Positions 45,355 through 55,944 of a DNA stretch of 64,000 bases are shown here, one piece after another. Origin of the DNA: Acidimicrobiia bacterium (lineage in GTDB: Bacteria > Actinomycetota > Acidimicrobiia > Spongiisociales > Spongiisociaceae); the NCBI GenBank assembly GCA_009841075.1, contig VXMP01000048.1, positions 1 to 64,000 of the forward strand, written 5' to 3'. Below the pieces are notes generated by a model. That model did no database searches and had not been told where the DNA came from. It saw only the letters and a program-made list of their open reading frames with translations. Numbering within the stretch: position 1 is the stretch's first letter; each line of letters opens with the position of its first letter. The translations under genes and the position numbers were made by a program.

Positions 45355-46098
45355 TCAAAGAGCCGACCACCCCCCATCCACCACCAGGCCGTGGCCGGTC
45401 AGGTAGGAAAGACCTCCCGAGGCGAGCACGGCAATGGCCTGGGCGATTTCCTCCGGTTGGGCCACCCTACCTACCGGAATACGGGATTCGATCGCCTCTC
45501 GCAGCTCGGGTTGATCAAGCCGCCACCTGGTCATCGGGGTTTCGGTCATTCCCGGACAGACCGCGTTGGAGATTATCCCGTCGGCGGCGTAGTCGATGGC
45601 GATAGACCGTGCCAACCCTAAAGCAGCCGCCTTGGACACCGAATAGGCAGCCCGAGCCGGGAAGGGGACTATTCCGGCCACCGACGCCACCGTGATGATA
45701 TGTCCCGCCCGGCGAGGCACCATCCGCTTAAGTGCGGATCGGGAACACAGGTAGGCACCTCTAACGTTCACCGCCATAACCTGGTCCCACTCTTCGGCGG
45801 GGGTGTCGCCCAGTCGGGAAGCGGAAGCCGAACCGGTGATACCTGCGTTGTTGACCAGCACTCCTACCGGACCGAGCCGATCCTCGACCGCCCCGAAACC
45901 CTCGTCCACCGCCTCTTGGTCGGACACATCAACCCCCAGACCCAAGCCGTCCTCTCCGGCGGCTTTTATTGCCGGGCCGGCCTCCAGATCGAACACCCCA
46001 AGCCTGAACCCGTCTTGTCGGAGCCGGTCGCAGGTGGCCTTTCCGATTCCTGATCCTCCCCCGGTTACGACCGCTACCAGATCCTGCCCATCCGGCAT
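45355..46098 (-). CDS. xecD: 2-(R)-hydroxyalkyl-CoM dehydrogenase (SDR, XecD-like)
   Basis: The 247-aa classical SDR has the NAD motif TGGGSGIG, NNAG, and Ser139-Tyr152-Lys156. It matches R-hydroxypropyl-CoM dehydrogenase unusually well at the C-terminal side: NAVCPGMTETPMT, then RWRLDQPELR. Arg149 (FPARAAY) and Arg193 (WRLDQ) align with Arg152 and Arg196, which in XecD hold the CoM sulfonate (from memory of the characterised enzyme). It would oxidise 2-hydroxyalkyl-CoM to 2-ketoalkyl-CoM. AGGAGG precedes the ATG. It is divergent from the S-type partner. Confidence 0.85.
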   Translation of the reverse strand: MPDGQDLVAVVTGGGSGIGKATCDRLRQDGFRLGVFDLEAGPAIKAAGEDGLGLGVDVSDQEAVDEGFGAVEDRLGPVGVLVNNAGITGSASASRLGDTPAEEWDQVMAVNVRGAYLCSRSALKRMVPRRAGHIITVASVAGIVPFPARAAYSVSKAAALGLARSIAIDYAADGIISNAVCPGMTETPMTRWRLDQPELREAIESRIPVGRVAQPEEIAQAIAVLASGGLSYLTGHGLVVDGGWSAL

Positions 46099-46120
46099 TT
46101 GGAACCTCCTTGACCCGGGC

Positions 46121-46148
46121 TACATTTATAAAGGTGTAAATATTGATC
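46121..46148. promoter_or_regulatory. Divergent promoter/operator between xecD and xecE
   Basis: The 77-base gap between the two dehydrogenase genes contains the AT-rich TACATTTATAAAGGTGTAAATATTGATC, with ATTTA/TAAAT inverted arms. GTGTAAATA recurs upstream of xecA. It is placed to control both dehydrogenases at once. Confidence 0.4.
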
Positions 46149-46175
46149 CTATAGAAAATACCTGAGGGACGGATA

Positions 46176-46943
46176 ATGAAACTGGAAGGGAAGGCGGCTC
46201 TGGTAACCGGTGCCGGTTCGGGGATCGGCCAGGCGGCGGCGGAGTTATTCGCTTCCGCGGGAGCGTCCGTTGCGGTAGTAGACCTTAATCTCGCCGCGGC
46301 CAGTGCCACCGTAGACAAAATCACCGAAACGGGCGGCCAGGCCGTGGCGATCGCTGCCGACGTATCCTCCGCCGACCAGATCTCCCCGGCAGTCGACCAG
46401 GCCGCTCGACGGCTGGGCCGGCTCGACATCCTGTACAACAACGCCGGGGTTCCGGCGGCCGGATCGGTGCTGGATGCCGACGAGGATGATTGGGAGCACT
46501 GCTTCGATGTGAACGTCAAGGGAACCTTTCTGACCTCGAAAGCCGCTATCCCCCACCTGCAGAAAGACGGGGGCGGCTCGATTATCAACCAGGCCTCGGT
46601 CTCCGCCCTGGTAGGTGTCAGAGGGCTGGCCGCCTACAGCGCCGCCAAGGGAGCGGTGGTCTCCCTGACCAGGACGATGGCTCTCGACCTGGCACCGATG
46701 GGGATTCGGGTCAACGCCCTCTGTCCGGGCACGGTATTCACGCCTCTCATGGAGCCTCTGATGCGGGAAAGAGGGGGCGGTAGCATCGAAAAGGGTTTGG
46801 AGATCACCGCCGAAAAATACCCGATCGGAAGGATCGGAAGGCCCCACGAGATAGCTTCGGCCGCCTTGTTCCTGGCGTCCGACGAGGCCTCTTTCGTTAC
46901 CGGATCGATCTTCACCGTCGACGGCGGTATGACCGCCCAATAA
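46176..46943 (+). CDS. xecE: 2-(S)-hydroxyalkyl-CoM dehydrogenase (SDR, XecE-like)
   Basis: The 255-aa SDR has TGAGSGIG, NNAG, and Ser141-Tyr154-Lys158. Its end, EKYPIGRIGRPHEIA then FVTGSIFTVDGGMTA, closely follows S-hydroxypropyl-CoM dehydrogenase. Lys214 is kept; to my recollection that enzyme uses Arg211 and Lys214 for the sulfonate, and position 211 here is Thr. The pair XecD/XecE lets both enantiomers reach the same ketone. It heads a five-gene operon with the CoA-transferase and acyl-CoA synthetase genes. Confidence 0.8.
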   Translation: MKLEGKAALVTGAGSGIGQAAAELFASAGASVAVVDLNLAAASATVDKITETGGQAVAIAADVSSADQISPAVDQAARRLGRLDILYNNAGVPAAGSVLDADEDDWEHCFDVNVKGTFLTSKAAIPHLQKDGGGSIINQASVSALVGVRGLAAYSAAKGAVVSLTRTMALDLAPMGIRVNALCPGTVFTPLMEPLMRERGGGSIEKGLEITAEKYPIGRIGRPHEIASAALFLASDEASFVTGSIFTVDGGMTAQ

Positions 46944-46964
46944 GACCACCGATTGGGGTAGCCA

Positions 46965-47879
46965 ATGGGTATTCATCTGGGGTCCGACAAGCCGTCGGAT
47001 CTGCAAACCGCGGTAGCAATGATCCCGCCCGGCTCGATGGTGGCGCTGGGCGGCGGTTTGTCCGCTCGGCTCCCGATGGCCTTGGTGCGAGAGGTGATCC
47101 GAGCCGGGATCGGCGACCTGCATGTGGTGGGTTCCGCCCACTCCATAGACGTGGACATGCTGGCCGCCGCCGGATTGATCTCGGTCTGCGAAGAGAGCTA
47201 TGTGGGTTACGAGCAGGACCTGGGTCTGGCACCCGCTTTTCGGAGAGCCGCCCAGAAGGGCGATCTTGAGGCCAGGGAAAGCTGCTGTGACACCATACTC
47301 ACCCAGCTAAGGGCCGCCGAAATGGGCCTTTCCTTTCTGCCTGTCCACGGGGTTAAAGGGACCGACATCGAATCGCTGCACCCCGAATACGGCCGCATCA
47401 CCTGTCCGTTCACCGACCACGAATACGTGGTGGTTCCGCCCCTTTCGCCCGACGTGGCCTTGATCCACGCCCCGATCGGCGACCGTCAAGGCAACCTCCA
47501 TATCGAACAACCCTATGTGCTGGACGAACGCTTCGCGGTGGCTTCCGCCCAGGTGATAGCCACCGTGGATCGGATTGTCTCTACCCGAGAGGTAGTCGAG
47601 GCGGGAATCGTCATCCCGTTTTACCGGGTTTCGGCCCTAGTCGAGGTCCCCTTTGGTGCCCACCCCACCTCCTGTTACCCGGGCTACGCCTACGACCGGA
47701 ACCATCTGTCCGCCTGGGTGACGGCGGCGGGAACGCCGGAGGGTGCCGGCGACTATCTCCGTAACTATGTCACCGGAGTCGACGAGGCCGGTTATCGGCG
47801 GAGGATCGGACCGGAACGTCTGGAGCATTTGACCGGCTACCAGGCCTCGGAGGAAACCTGGATGGAGATTTTTCGATGA
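46965..47879 (+). CDS. CoA-transferase, alpha subunit
   Basis: The 304-aa protein is a class I CoA-transferase alpha chain of the glutaconate/3-oxoacid or IpdA type: GSMVALGGGLSARLPMALVREVI, then FLPVHGVKGTD and ALIHAPIGDRQGNLHI. With the beta chain it would move CoA between acids. Next to an S-type dehydrogenase of the CoM pathway, acetoacetate or another beta-keto acid is the likely acceptor (inference). IpdAB-type ring hydrolases are an alternative. It lies 21 bases after xecE and overlaps the beta gene by 4 bases. Confidence 0.8.
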   Translation: MGIHLGSDKPSDLQTAVAMIPPGSMVALGGGLSARLPMALVREVIRAGIGDLHVVGSAHSIDVDMLAAAGLISVCEESYVGYEQDLGLAPAFRRAAQKGDLEARESCCDTILTQLRAAEMGLSFLPVHGVKGTDIESLHPEYGRITCPFTDHEYVVVPPLSPDVALIHAPIGDRQGNLHIEQPYVLDERFAVASAQVIATVDRIVSTREVVEAGIVIPFYRVSALVEVPFGAHPTSCYPGYAYDRNHLSAWVTAAGTPEGAGDYLRNYVTGVDEAGYRRRIGPERLEHLTGYQASEETWMEIFR

Positions 47880-48685
47880 GCTACCGGTTCGGACTCGACG
47901 AATGGTTCGTGGTGGAGTTGGCCCGAACCGTCCACGACTCCGAGGTAGTCTTCCACGGATTCGGAAGCCCGTGCGCAACGGTCGCCATGCACCTCGCCAA
48001 ACGCACCCACGCCCCCTCCGCCCTCCTGATAGAGGGGGCCATGTATGCGGTCAACCCCTACCCGGCCTTCATCCCTCCGACCAGCAACGATCACTCCCTC
48101 AAACAGGGTGCCGTCTATTCGATGCGCTTCGAAGAGGCCTTCGACATGTCGGTGCGGGGGGAGGTCGATCATATGTTCCTGTCGGGTATCCAAATCGACT
48201 CCTTCGGCAACACCAACGTCACCGCCATCGGGCCGATGCCCACCCCCAAGGTGAAGCTCGGAGGCGGAGGCGGCGGCTGCAACATGTCGGCCACCATCAG
48301 GCGTCTCACCCTATGGACCACCAACCATCGGCCCGGCCGATGCCTGGTCGAAAAGTGCGACTTCGTAACGGATCTCGGCCATAGCACCAGGGAAGGAACC
48401 CGACTCGACCTGGGCTACACCGGAGGCGGCCCGCAGGCTCTGATCACCGAGTTGGGGGTGTTCGACTTCCCCGAGGGACGGGCTCGGCTCAGAGCCTTGT
48501 TTCCCGATGTGACCCGCCGAGAGGTGGCGGAAGCGACCGGCTTCGATTACCAGGAGGCACCCGACCTGGGTCCCTTGGAGAGGCCGGCCCGAAGCCAGAT
48601 CGAACATATCCGAACCATCGATCCCCTATCTGTCCGCCGCTCCGAGTTCCGTCCCGCCGAGCTGGAACGAACCTTCCCGCTATGA
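47876..48685 (+). CDS. CoA-transferase, beta subunit
   Basis: The 269-aa beta chain has ALLIEGAMYAVNPYP, where the glutamate is a candidate for the catalytic residue that forms the CoA thioester. HMFLSGIQIDSFGNTNVTAIG and KLGGGGGGCNMS are also typical of GctB/IpdB-like chains. It is joined by 4-base overlaps to the alpha gene and to the ADP-forming synthetase gene, so the three products are made together. Confidence 0.8.
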   Translation: MSYRFGLDEWFVVELARTVHDSEVVFHGFGSPCATVAMHLAKRTHAPSALLIEGAMYAVNPYPAFIPPTSNDHSLKQGAVYSMRFEEAFDMSVRGEVDHMFLSGIQIDSFGNTNVTAIGPMPTPKVKLGGGGGGCNMSATIRRLTLWTTNHRPGRCLVEKCDFVTDLGHSTREGTRLDLGYTGGGPQALITELGVFDFPEGRARLRALFPDVTRREVAEATGFDYQEAPDLGPLERPARSQIEHIRTIDPLSVRRSEFRPAELERTFPL

Positions 48686-50730
48686 GCCTGGACCCGGTCT
48701 TCAACCCTACCCGAGTGGCGGTGGTCGGGGCTTCGGATCGCCCGGGCAAGGTGGGCTCGGTTATCTGGCGCAACCTGTCCGGCTTTGACGGGGAGGTCAT
48801 CCCGGTCACCACCTCGGCGGAGCAGGTTGGGGGCGTTCCCACCGTGGCGGCCCTGACCGAAATAGAGGGCCGGGTTGATCTGGCCATCCTGTCCACCCCC
48901 GCCCGAGCCGCCCCGTCCATCGCCCGACAAGCCGCCGCCCAGGGAGTCGGGGCGATGGTGGTGCTGGCGGGCGGATTCGCCGAGAGCGGGCCGGAGGGTG
49001 CCGACCTTCAGGCCGAGCTGGTGGAAGCGGCCGGGGCGGTCAGGATCGTGGGCCCCAACTGCTTCGGCGTGCAGAATATCGCCCGGGGACTCAACGCCAC
49101 CATAACCATGGCCGGAGATATAGAACCTGGTCGGGTGGCCTTGATAACCCAGTCCGGTGCCTACGGGATGGCCATTCATTCGATGGCTTCGGACGAACGG
49201 CTCCGGTTCGGGAAGGTCTATTCTTCAGGCAATAAAGCCGACATCAACGACCCCGAGATAATCCGCTACCTTCATTCGGATCCCCAAACCGACGTGATCT
49301 GTCTGTTGGCGGAGTCGGTCACCGACGGCTCGGAGTTGGCCGCCGCCATTCGGGCCACCTCGCCCACCAAACCGGTCATCGTGGCCAAGACCGGTCGGAG
49401 CGAAGCCGGAGCCCGGGCGGCTCAATCCCATACCGGTTCGATGGGCACCGATCACGCCCTGTTCGGTGCGGCCATGCGGCAGGCCGGAGCTATCACGGTC
49501 CGGTCAGGTTTGGAGATGCTGGACGTGGCGAGAGTGCTGGCCGAACAGCCCCTTCCCGGCGGAAGTCGAGCCGCCATCATCACCAACTCCGGAGGGGTGG
49601 GGGTGGAGCTGTCCGACATGCTCGGAGACGAGGGGGTGGATGTTCCGGAGCTGTCAGAGGACCTTCAGAGCCGGATAGCCGAGCGCCTTCCCCCGATCGG
49701 AGGGGCGGGCAATCCGGTGGACATGACCCCGATCTGGTCCCGCTTCGCCGAGCTCTATCCCTGGCTGACCGACACGCTGGCCCGATCCGGTGAAGTTGAC
49801 GTGGTGATCCCCATCCTTCTGCAGAGGGCCGCTCTGGACGAAGCCACCCTGGTGGGTATCAGGGATACGGTGGCGACCTTACGGGCCGACGGTAATCGGG
49901 TACCGGTGGTCTGCTGTTGGGTTACCCCTCGGGAGGGACGCGACCGAGCGGATGTCCTGCAAACCGAGGGTATCCCCTGTCTGGAATGGCCGGAGAGGGT
50001 GGCGCGTGCGGTGGGCCATGCGGTGCGTTATTCGGCGATCCGATCCGAGCTTACGGCGGCACCGGCGGTCGAGCGGGCACCGACCCTCCCCTTTCCCGAC
50101 GGACCCATCCCCCTCCTTGAGGCCGCCGATCTGCTGGCGGATTACGGGATCCGTACCCCTCCGAGTGAGCTTTGCCGGACCCCGGATCAAGCCGTTGAAG
50201 CGGCCGACCGGATGGATTATCAGGTGGTGATGAAGACCACCTCGCCGGAAGTAGCCCACCGTACCGAGCTGCAGGGGGTACGGATGGGCCTTGCCTCCGA
50301 CGAGGAAATCCGCTCCGCCTTCTATGATCTGACCCGGCTGGGACCCGAGGTAGCGGTACAGCTTCTGGTGAAGGGGGAGGAGATGGTGGTGGGGGCGCTG
50401 CAAGATCCGGTTTTCGGGCCGGTGGTTATGGTCGGAATGGGCGGAACCTTGGTGGAGCTTATGCAGGATGTACGGTTTGCCCTTGCCCCTATAACCCACG
50501 CCGAAGCCCGGGATATGCTGGAAAGCCTGACCGGTTTCCCGATTCTCGCCGGCTACCGAGGCCGGCCGCCGGTTGACGTCTCCGGCCTGGTCGAGGTGGT
50601 AGTCCGAACCGCTCGGCTGATCGGTGAGCACCCCGAATTGGGAGAGATCGACCTGAACCCGGTCTTGGTGGGCGAAACCGGCACCGTAGCCGTGGACTGG
50701 AAGCTCTACATAGATCGCACTTTAAGATGA
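48682..50730 (+). CDS. ADP-forming acyl-CoA synthetase (fused alpha-beta)
   Basis: The 682-aa protein joins a CoA-binding/ligase part to an ATP-grasp part. It begins VAVVGASDRPGKVGSVIWRNL, and the phosphorylated histidine is in AAQSHTGSMG near residue 255. GGVGVELSDMLGDEG follows. The ATP-grasp part runs from about residue 480 (YQVVMKTTSPEVAHRTE, AVQLLVKGEEMVVG). It interconverts acyl-CoA + ADP + Pi with acid + ATP. In this operon it may activate short acids formed downstream of epoxide carboxylation. Confidence 0.85.
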   Translation: MSLDPVFNPTRVAVVGASDRPGKVGSVIWRNLSGFDGEVIPVTTSAEQVGGVPTVAALTEIEGRVDLAILSTPARAAPSIARQAAAQGVGAMVVLAGGFAESGPEGADLQAELVEAAGAVRIVGPNCFGVQNIARGLNATITMAGDIEPGRVALITQSGAYGMAIHSMASDERLRFGKVYSSGNKADINDPEIIRYLHSDPQTDVICLLAESVTDGSELAAAIRATSPTKPVIVAKTGRSEAGARAAQSHTGSMGTDHALFGAAMRQAGAITVRSGLEMLDVARVLAEQPLPGGSRAAIITNSGGVGVELSDMLGDEGVDVPELSEDLQSRIAERLPPIGGAGNPVDMTPIWSRFAELYPWLTDTLARSGEVDVVIPILLQRAALDEATLVGIRDTVATLRADGNRVPVVCCWVTPREGRDRADVLQTEGIPCLEWPERVARAVGHAVRYSAIRSELTAAPAVERAPTLPFPDGPIPLLEAADLLADYGIRTPPSELCRTPDQAVEAADRMDYQVVMKTTSPEVAHRTELQGVRMGLASDEEIRSAFYDLTRLGPEVAVQLLVKGEEMVVGALQDPVFGPVVMVGMGGTLVELMQDVRFALAPITHAEARDMLESLTGFPILAGYRGRPPVDVSGLVEVVVRTARLIGEHPELGEIDLNPVLVGETGTVAVDWKLYIDRTLR

Positions 50731-51119
50731 GCCGGCCGCAAGTGCCAACGGTCACGGCCTGGCTGGTATACGACGGGGAATGCCCGCTCTGTTCCAATTA
50801 CACCCGCTTTCTGAGCCTTAAAGAGTCGGGCATAGATCTGGTGCCGGTTGACGCTCGGACGGGCGGGCCGTTGGTGGACGAGATCCGGCAACTCCCTCAT
50901 AACCTGGACGAGGGGATGGTGCTGAAGTTGGACAGTCAGTTCTACATCGGCCACCAGGCCCTAGGCGTCCTGGCCCTCCTATCGGACCAGAGCAGCCTCC
51001 TCGCCAAGCTCAACCACCGACTATTCGGCTCGCCTAAGGCAGCCCGCCTGGGCTATCCGCTGCTGAGGGCGGCCCGACGGATAATCCTGGCCGTCAAGCG
51101 GATACCGCCCCTCACCTAG
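50727..51119 (+). CDS. DUF393/DCC1-type thiol oxidoreductase-like protein
   Basis: The 130-aa protein has the DCC motif near its start: YDGECPLCSNYTRFL, with a CPLC pair. This family has a thioredoxin-like fold and an unclear role. A basic helix pair ends the chain (RAARRIILAVKRIP). It overlaps the synthetase gene by four bases and closes the operon; its end is 5 bases from moaA, which is convergent. Confidence 0.8.
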   Translation: MSRPQVPTVTAWLVYDGECPLCSNYTRFLSLKESGIDLVPVDARTGGPLVDEIRQLPHNLDEGMVLKLDSQFYIGHQALGVLALLSDQSSLLAKLNHRLFGSPKAARLGYPLLRAARRIILAVKRIPPLT

Positions 51120-51124
51120 CTCAA

Positions 51125-52147
51125 CTAACCGCCGATATAGCTCATTTCGACCTTCTGCAGGTCAACCGTGTCCAGGGACCGAATCTCCGAATAGCGATCA
51201 TCCCGAACCTCCCAGACCTGGCGTAGAGCATCAACCACCTCTTCCTCTCCGGCACCGGAGCGCAGCATCCGGCGCAGGTCCGTACCCCCCACTGCGAACA
51301 GGCAGGTGTAGAGCACCCCCTCCGCCGAGACACGAGCCCGGGTGCAGGTCCCGCAGAAGGGTTGGGTAACCGAGGCGATGAAACCCACCTCTCCCCCACC
51401 GTCTACATATCGCCACCTCCTGGCTACTTCCCCCCGGTAGTTGGGTGCCACCGGCTCGATCGGGAAGCGGCCGTTGATAGCCTCGATGAGCTCTTGAGCC
51501 GGTACCACATCGTCCATCCTCCAGCCGTTGCTGGCCCCGACGTCCATGTATTCGATGAAGCGCAAAATGTGCCCTGTACCCCGAAAGTAGGCGGCCATAT
51601 CCACGGCGTCTTGGTCGTTGACTCCCCGTTTCACCACCGCGTTGACCTTGACCGGAAGTCCGGCGGCCGAAGCAACCTCGATCCCGTCCAGTACCGCCGA
51701 CACGGGGAATCCGACATCGTTCATGGCTTGGAAGGTGTCTTCGTCAAGGGAGTCAAGCGACACCGTCACCCGAGACAATCCGGCCGCGGCCAGGCCTTCC
51801 GCTTTGCGGGCCAGCAAAGACCCGTTGGTGGTTAGGGTCACCTCGCAGTCGGTTGCATCGGTGAGCATGGAAATCAGCCGCTCTATCCCCCGGCGCAGGA
51901 GGGGCTCGCCTCCGGTGAGACGGATTTTCTGTACCCCGAAGCGCTCGAATGCCCGGGAAAGGAAGACCATTTCCTCGAAGGTAAGCAGCAGGTCCCGCTG
52001 CAAAAAAACGTACTCGCGGTTGAAGATCTCCGCCGGCATGCAGTAGCGGCAGCGAAAGTTGCAGCGGTCGGTAACCGAAAGCCGAAGATCACGAACCGGA
52101 CGACCTCGTGTATCCACTACCGAGGACGGTTTAATCAAACTTGTCAT
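51125..52147 (-). CDS. moaA: GTP 3',8-cyclase (molybdenum cofactor biosynthesis)
   Basis: The 340-aa radical-SAM enzyme makes 3',8-cH2GTP, the first step to molybdopterin. The SAM cluster ligands are Cys29, Cys33 and Cys36 (CNFRCRYC). The second cluster is in PFCGTCTRARVSAEGVLYTC. The chain ends in Gly-Gly, as needed for activity in the family. It would support the molybdenum hydroxylase at 9.5 kb. The antitoxin-like gene lies 42 bases upstream on the same strand. Confidence 0.95.
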   Translation of the reverse strand: MTSLIKPSSVVDTRGRPVRDLRLSVTDRCNFRCRYCMPAEIFNREYVFLQRDLLLTFEEMVFLSRAFERFGVQKIRLTGGEPLLRRGIERLISMLTDATDCEVTLTTNGSLLARKAEGLAAAGLSRVTVSLDSLDEDTFQAMNDVGFPVSAVLDGIEVASAAGLPVKVNAVVKRGVNDQDAVDMAAYFRGTGHILRFIEYMDVGASNGWRMDDVVPAQELIEAINGRFPIEPVAPNYRGEVARRWRYVDGGGEVGFIASVTQPFCGTCTRARVSAEGVLYTCLFAVGGTDLRRMLRSGAGEEEVVDALRQVWEVRDDRYSEIRSLDTVDLQKVEMSYIGG

Positions 52148-52189
52148 CAGACCACTTAAGGGTACCGCTTGAGAATAGGTAGCCCGACC

Positions 52190-52411
52190 TTACCGTTCGG
52201 AACGGCCTTGGTTCAGGTCGTTGACTATATCCGAGGCCTTGACGTTTAGATCCGGTAGGTCTGCGAGTAAGGGCCGGTTATCGACGCGCCGGGTAAACCG
52301 CGTCAGCTCACGGACAGCCAAGGCAGAAACCGACATACCCTCCCGGTCGGCTAGGGTCTTCAGGCGCTTCACTACTTCTTCAGGGACATTGCGAAGATGC
52401 CAGATCGTCAT
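52190..52411 (-). CDS. FitA/VapB-type RHH antitoxin, no adjacent toxin
   Basis: The 73-aa protein starts MTIWHLRNVPEEVVKRLKTLADREGMS, a ribbon-helix-helix of the FitA type, and has a toxin-binding-like tail (DLPDLNVKASDIVNDLNQGR). PIN-domain toxins normally follow directly, but moaA is next. It is therefore an orphan antitoxin or an independent repressor. Its position between moaA and xecC makes a local regulatory role possible but unproven. Confidence 0.75.
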   Translation of the reverse strand: MTIWHLRNVPEEVVKRLKTLADREGMSVSALAVRELTRFTRRVDNRPLLADLPDLNVKASDIVNDLNQGRSER

Positions 52412-52525
52412 AACAGGCTCTATTTTAGAAAGTTCCGGTAGGGTAGAAGGGTTGGGTACCTTGAGACGGGTCCCGAACCTCGGATTAAGATAGGGCGCAC
52501 CAATAATTCGGTTTTATACAAATAA

Positions 52526-54993
<2,468 letters not shown>

Positions 54994-55002
54994 ATCCGGG
55001 CT

Positions 55003-55923
55003 TTACCGGCCGGCCAACTCGATAAGCAGATTGCGGGTGTCGTCGGTTCCGATGCCGGTGTCGAAAGGAACCGCCCACACATCGGTTGCGCCGGCTTCGA
55101 ACAGGGCTTGGATCCGTGAGCGGACGGTTTTCGAATCGCCGGTTATGACCAGATCAGCCGGTCCATCCACCCCCTCCCTGTCGAACAGACGTCGGTAGTT
55201 GACCAGGTTGCCGTACATCCCGAAGGTTTGGGCGGCGGCTGCACCGGCCCGGTCCGGATCGTCATCCACCGCCACCGGGATGCCGGCCACCACCCGGGGC
55301 GCGGGTCGTCCGGTCGATTCCGCCCCCTCGTTGACGGCGGGTACGACCACATCCTCCAGTGACTTGGGTCCGGCCAGCCAGGTGGTGACACCATCGGCCT
55401 TCTCCCCCGCCAGACGACACATAGCCTGTGCCAATCCCCCCACGATGATCGGGGGCTTCGAGGTGCCGGGTACGTTGATCGCTGCCTCTACCCGGTAATG
55501 ATCCCCTGAGAAGCTCACTGAACCGGTGCCGAGCATCCCGTCCAGAACGGTCAGATAATCTCGGAGGTGTCCGATCTGACTGGAGTAGTCCAGCCCGTGC
55601 ATCCCCTCGATAACCGGGCGATGGGAAACGCCTACCCCCAGCACCAACCTCCCCCCTGAAAGGGACTGGACGGTGGCGGCGGCCTGGGCTAGAGCAACCG
55701 GATGCCGAGGATAGGTGGGAACCACCCCTACCCCCAGCTCGATGGTGGAGGTGCGCAGGGCGGCCCCGGCCAGCATGGTCAGGGAGTCGATTCCTCGGCT
55801 GAAGTGGATGCACCAGGCCGATCCGAAACCGTCCTGCTCGGCGGCTACCGCCTCATCTATAACCGCCTCGGGGGATTTGAAAACCCCGATCGGCTCGCCT
55901 CCGATCAGAATCGTGATATTCAT
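55003..55923 (-). CDS. LLM-class (likely F420-dependent) oxidoreductase
   Basis: The 306-aa luciferase-like protein has an N-terminal TIM-barrel start (DEAVAAEQDGFGSAW), IELGVGVVPTYPRHPVALAQAAATVQSLSGGRLVLGVG and PPIIVGGLAQAM. These fit actinobacterial F420-dependent reductases. Cofactor F420 can be made, given cofDE. It is convergent with comA, and the DLH-like gene lies 21 bases upstream on the same strand. Substrate unknown. Confidence 0.82.
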   Translation of the reverse strand: MNITILIGGEPIGVFKSPEAVIDEAVAAEQDGFGSAWCIHFSRGIDSLTMLAGAALRTSTIELGVGVVPTYPRHPVALAQAAATVQSLSGGRLVLGVGVSHRPVIEGMHGLDYSSQIGHLRDYLTVLDGMLGTGSVSFSGDHYRVEAAINVPGTSKPPIIVGGLAQAMCRLAGEKADGVTTWLAGPKSLEDVVVPAVNEGAESTGRPAPRVVAGIPVAVDDDPDRAGAAAAQTFGMYGNLVNYRRLFDREGVDGPADLVITGDSKTVRSRIQALFEAGATDVWAVPFDTGIGTDDTRNLLIELAGR

Positions 55924-55944
55924 TCCGGTCTCCTCATCCAGGAG

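Noticed and set aside
44140-45621. 493-aa ORF antisense to xecA
   Set aside because: Covers the xecA zinc-site frame on the other strand and has no family features.
45355-46098. Generic FabG-type 3-oxoacyl reductase
   Set aside because: The C-terminal ETPMTRWRLDQPEL region and aligned sulfonate arginines are specific to R-hydroxypropyl-CoM dehydrogenase.
52482-52495. ATTAAGATAGGGCG shared with about 56864
   Set aside because: A single 14-base match is expected several times by chance in 64 kb, and the flanks do not align.
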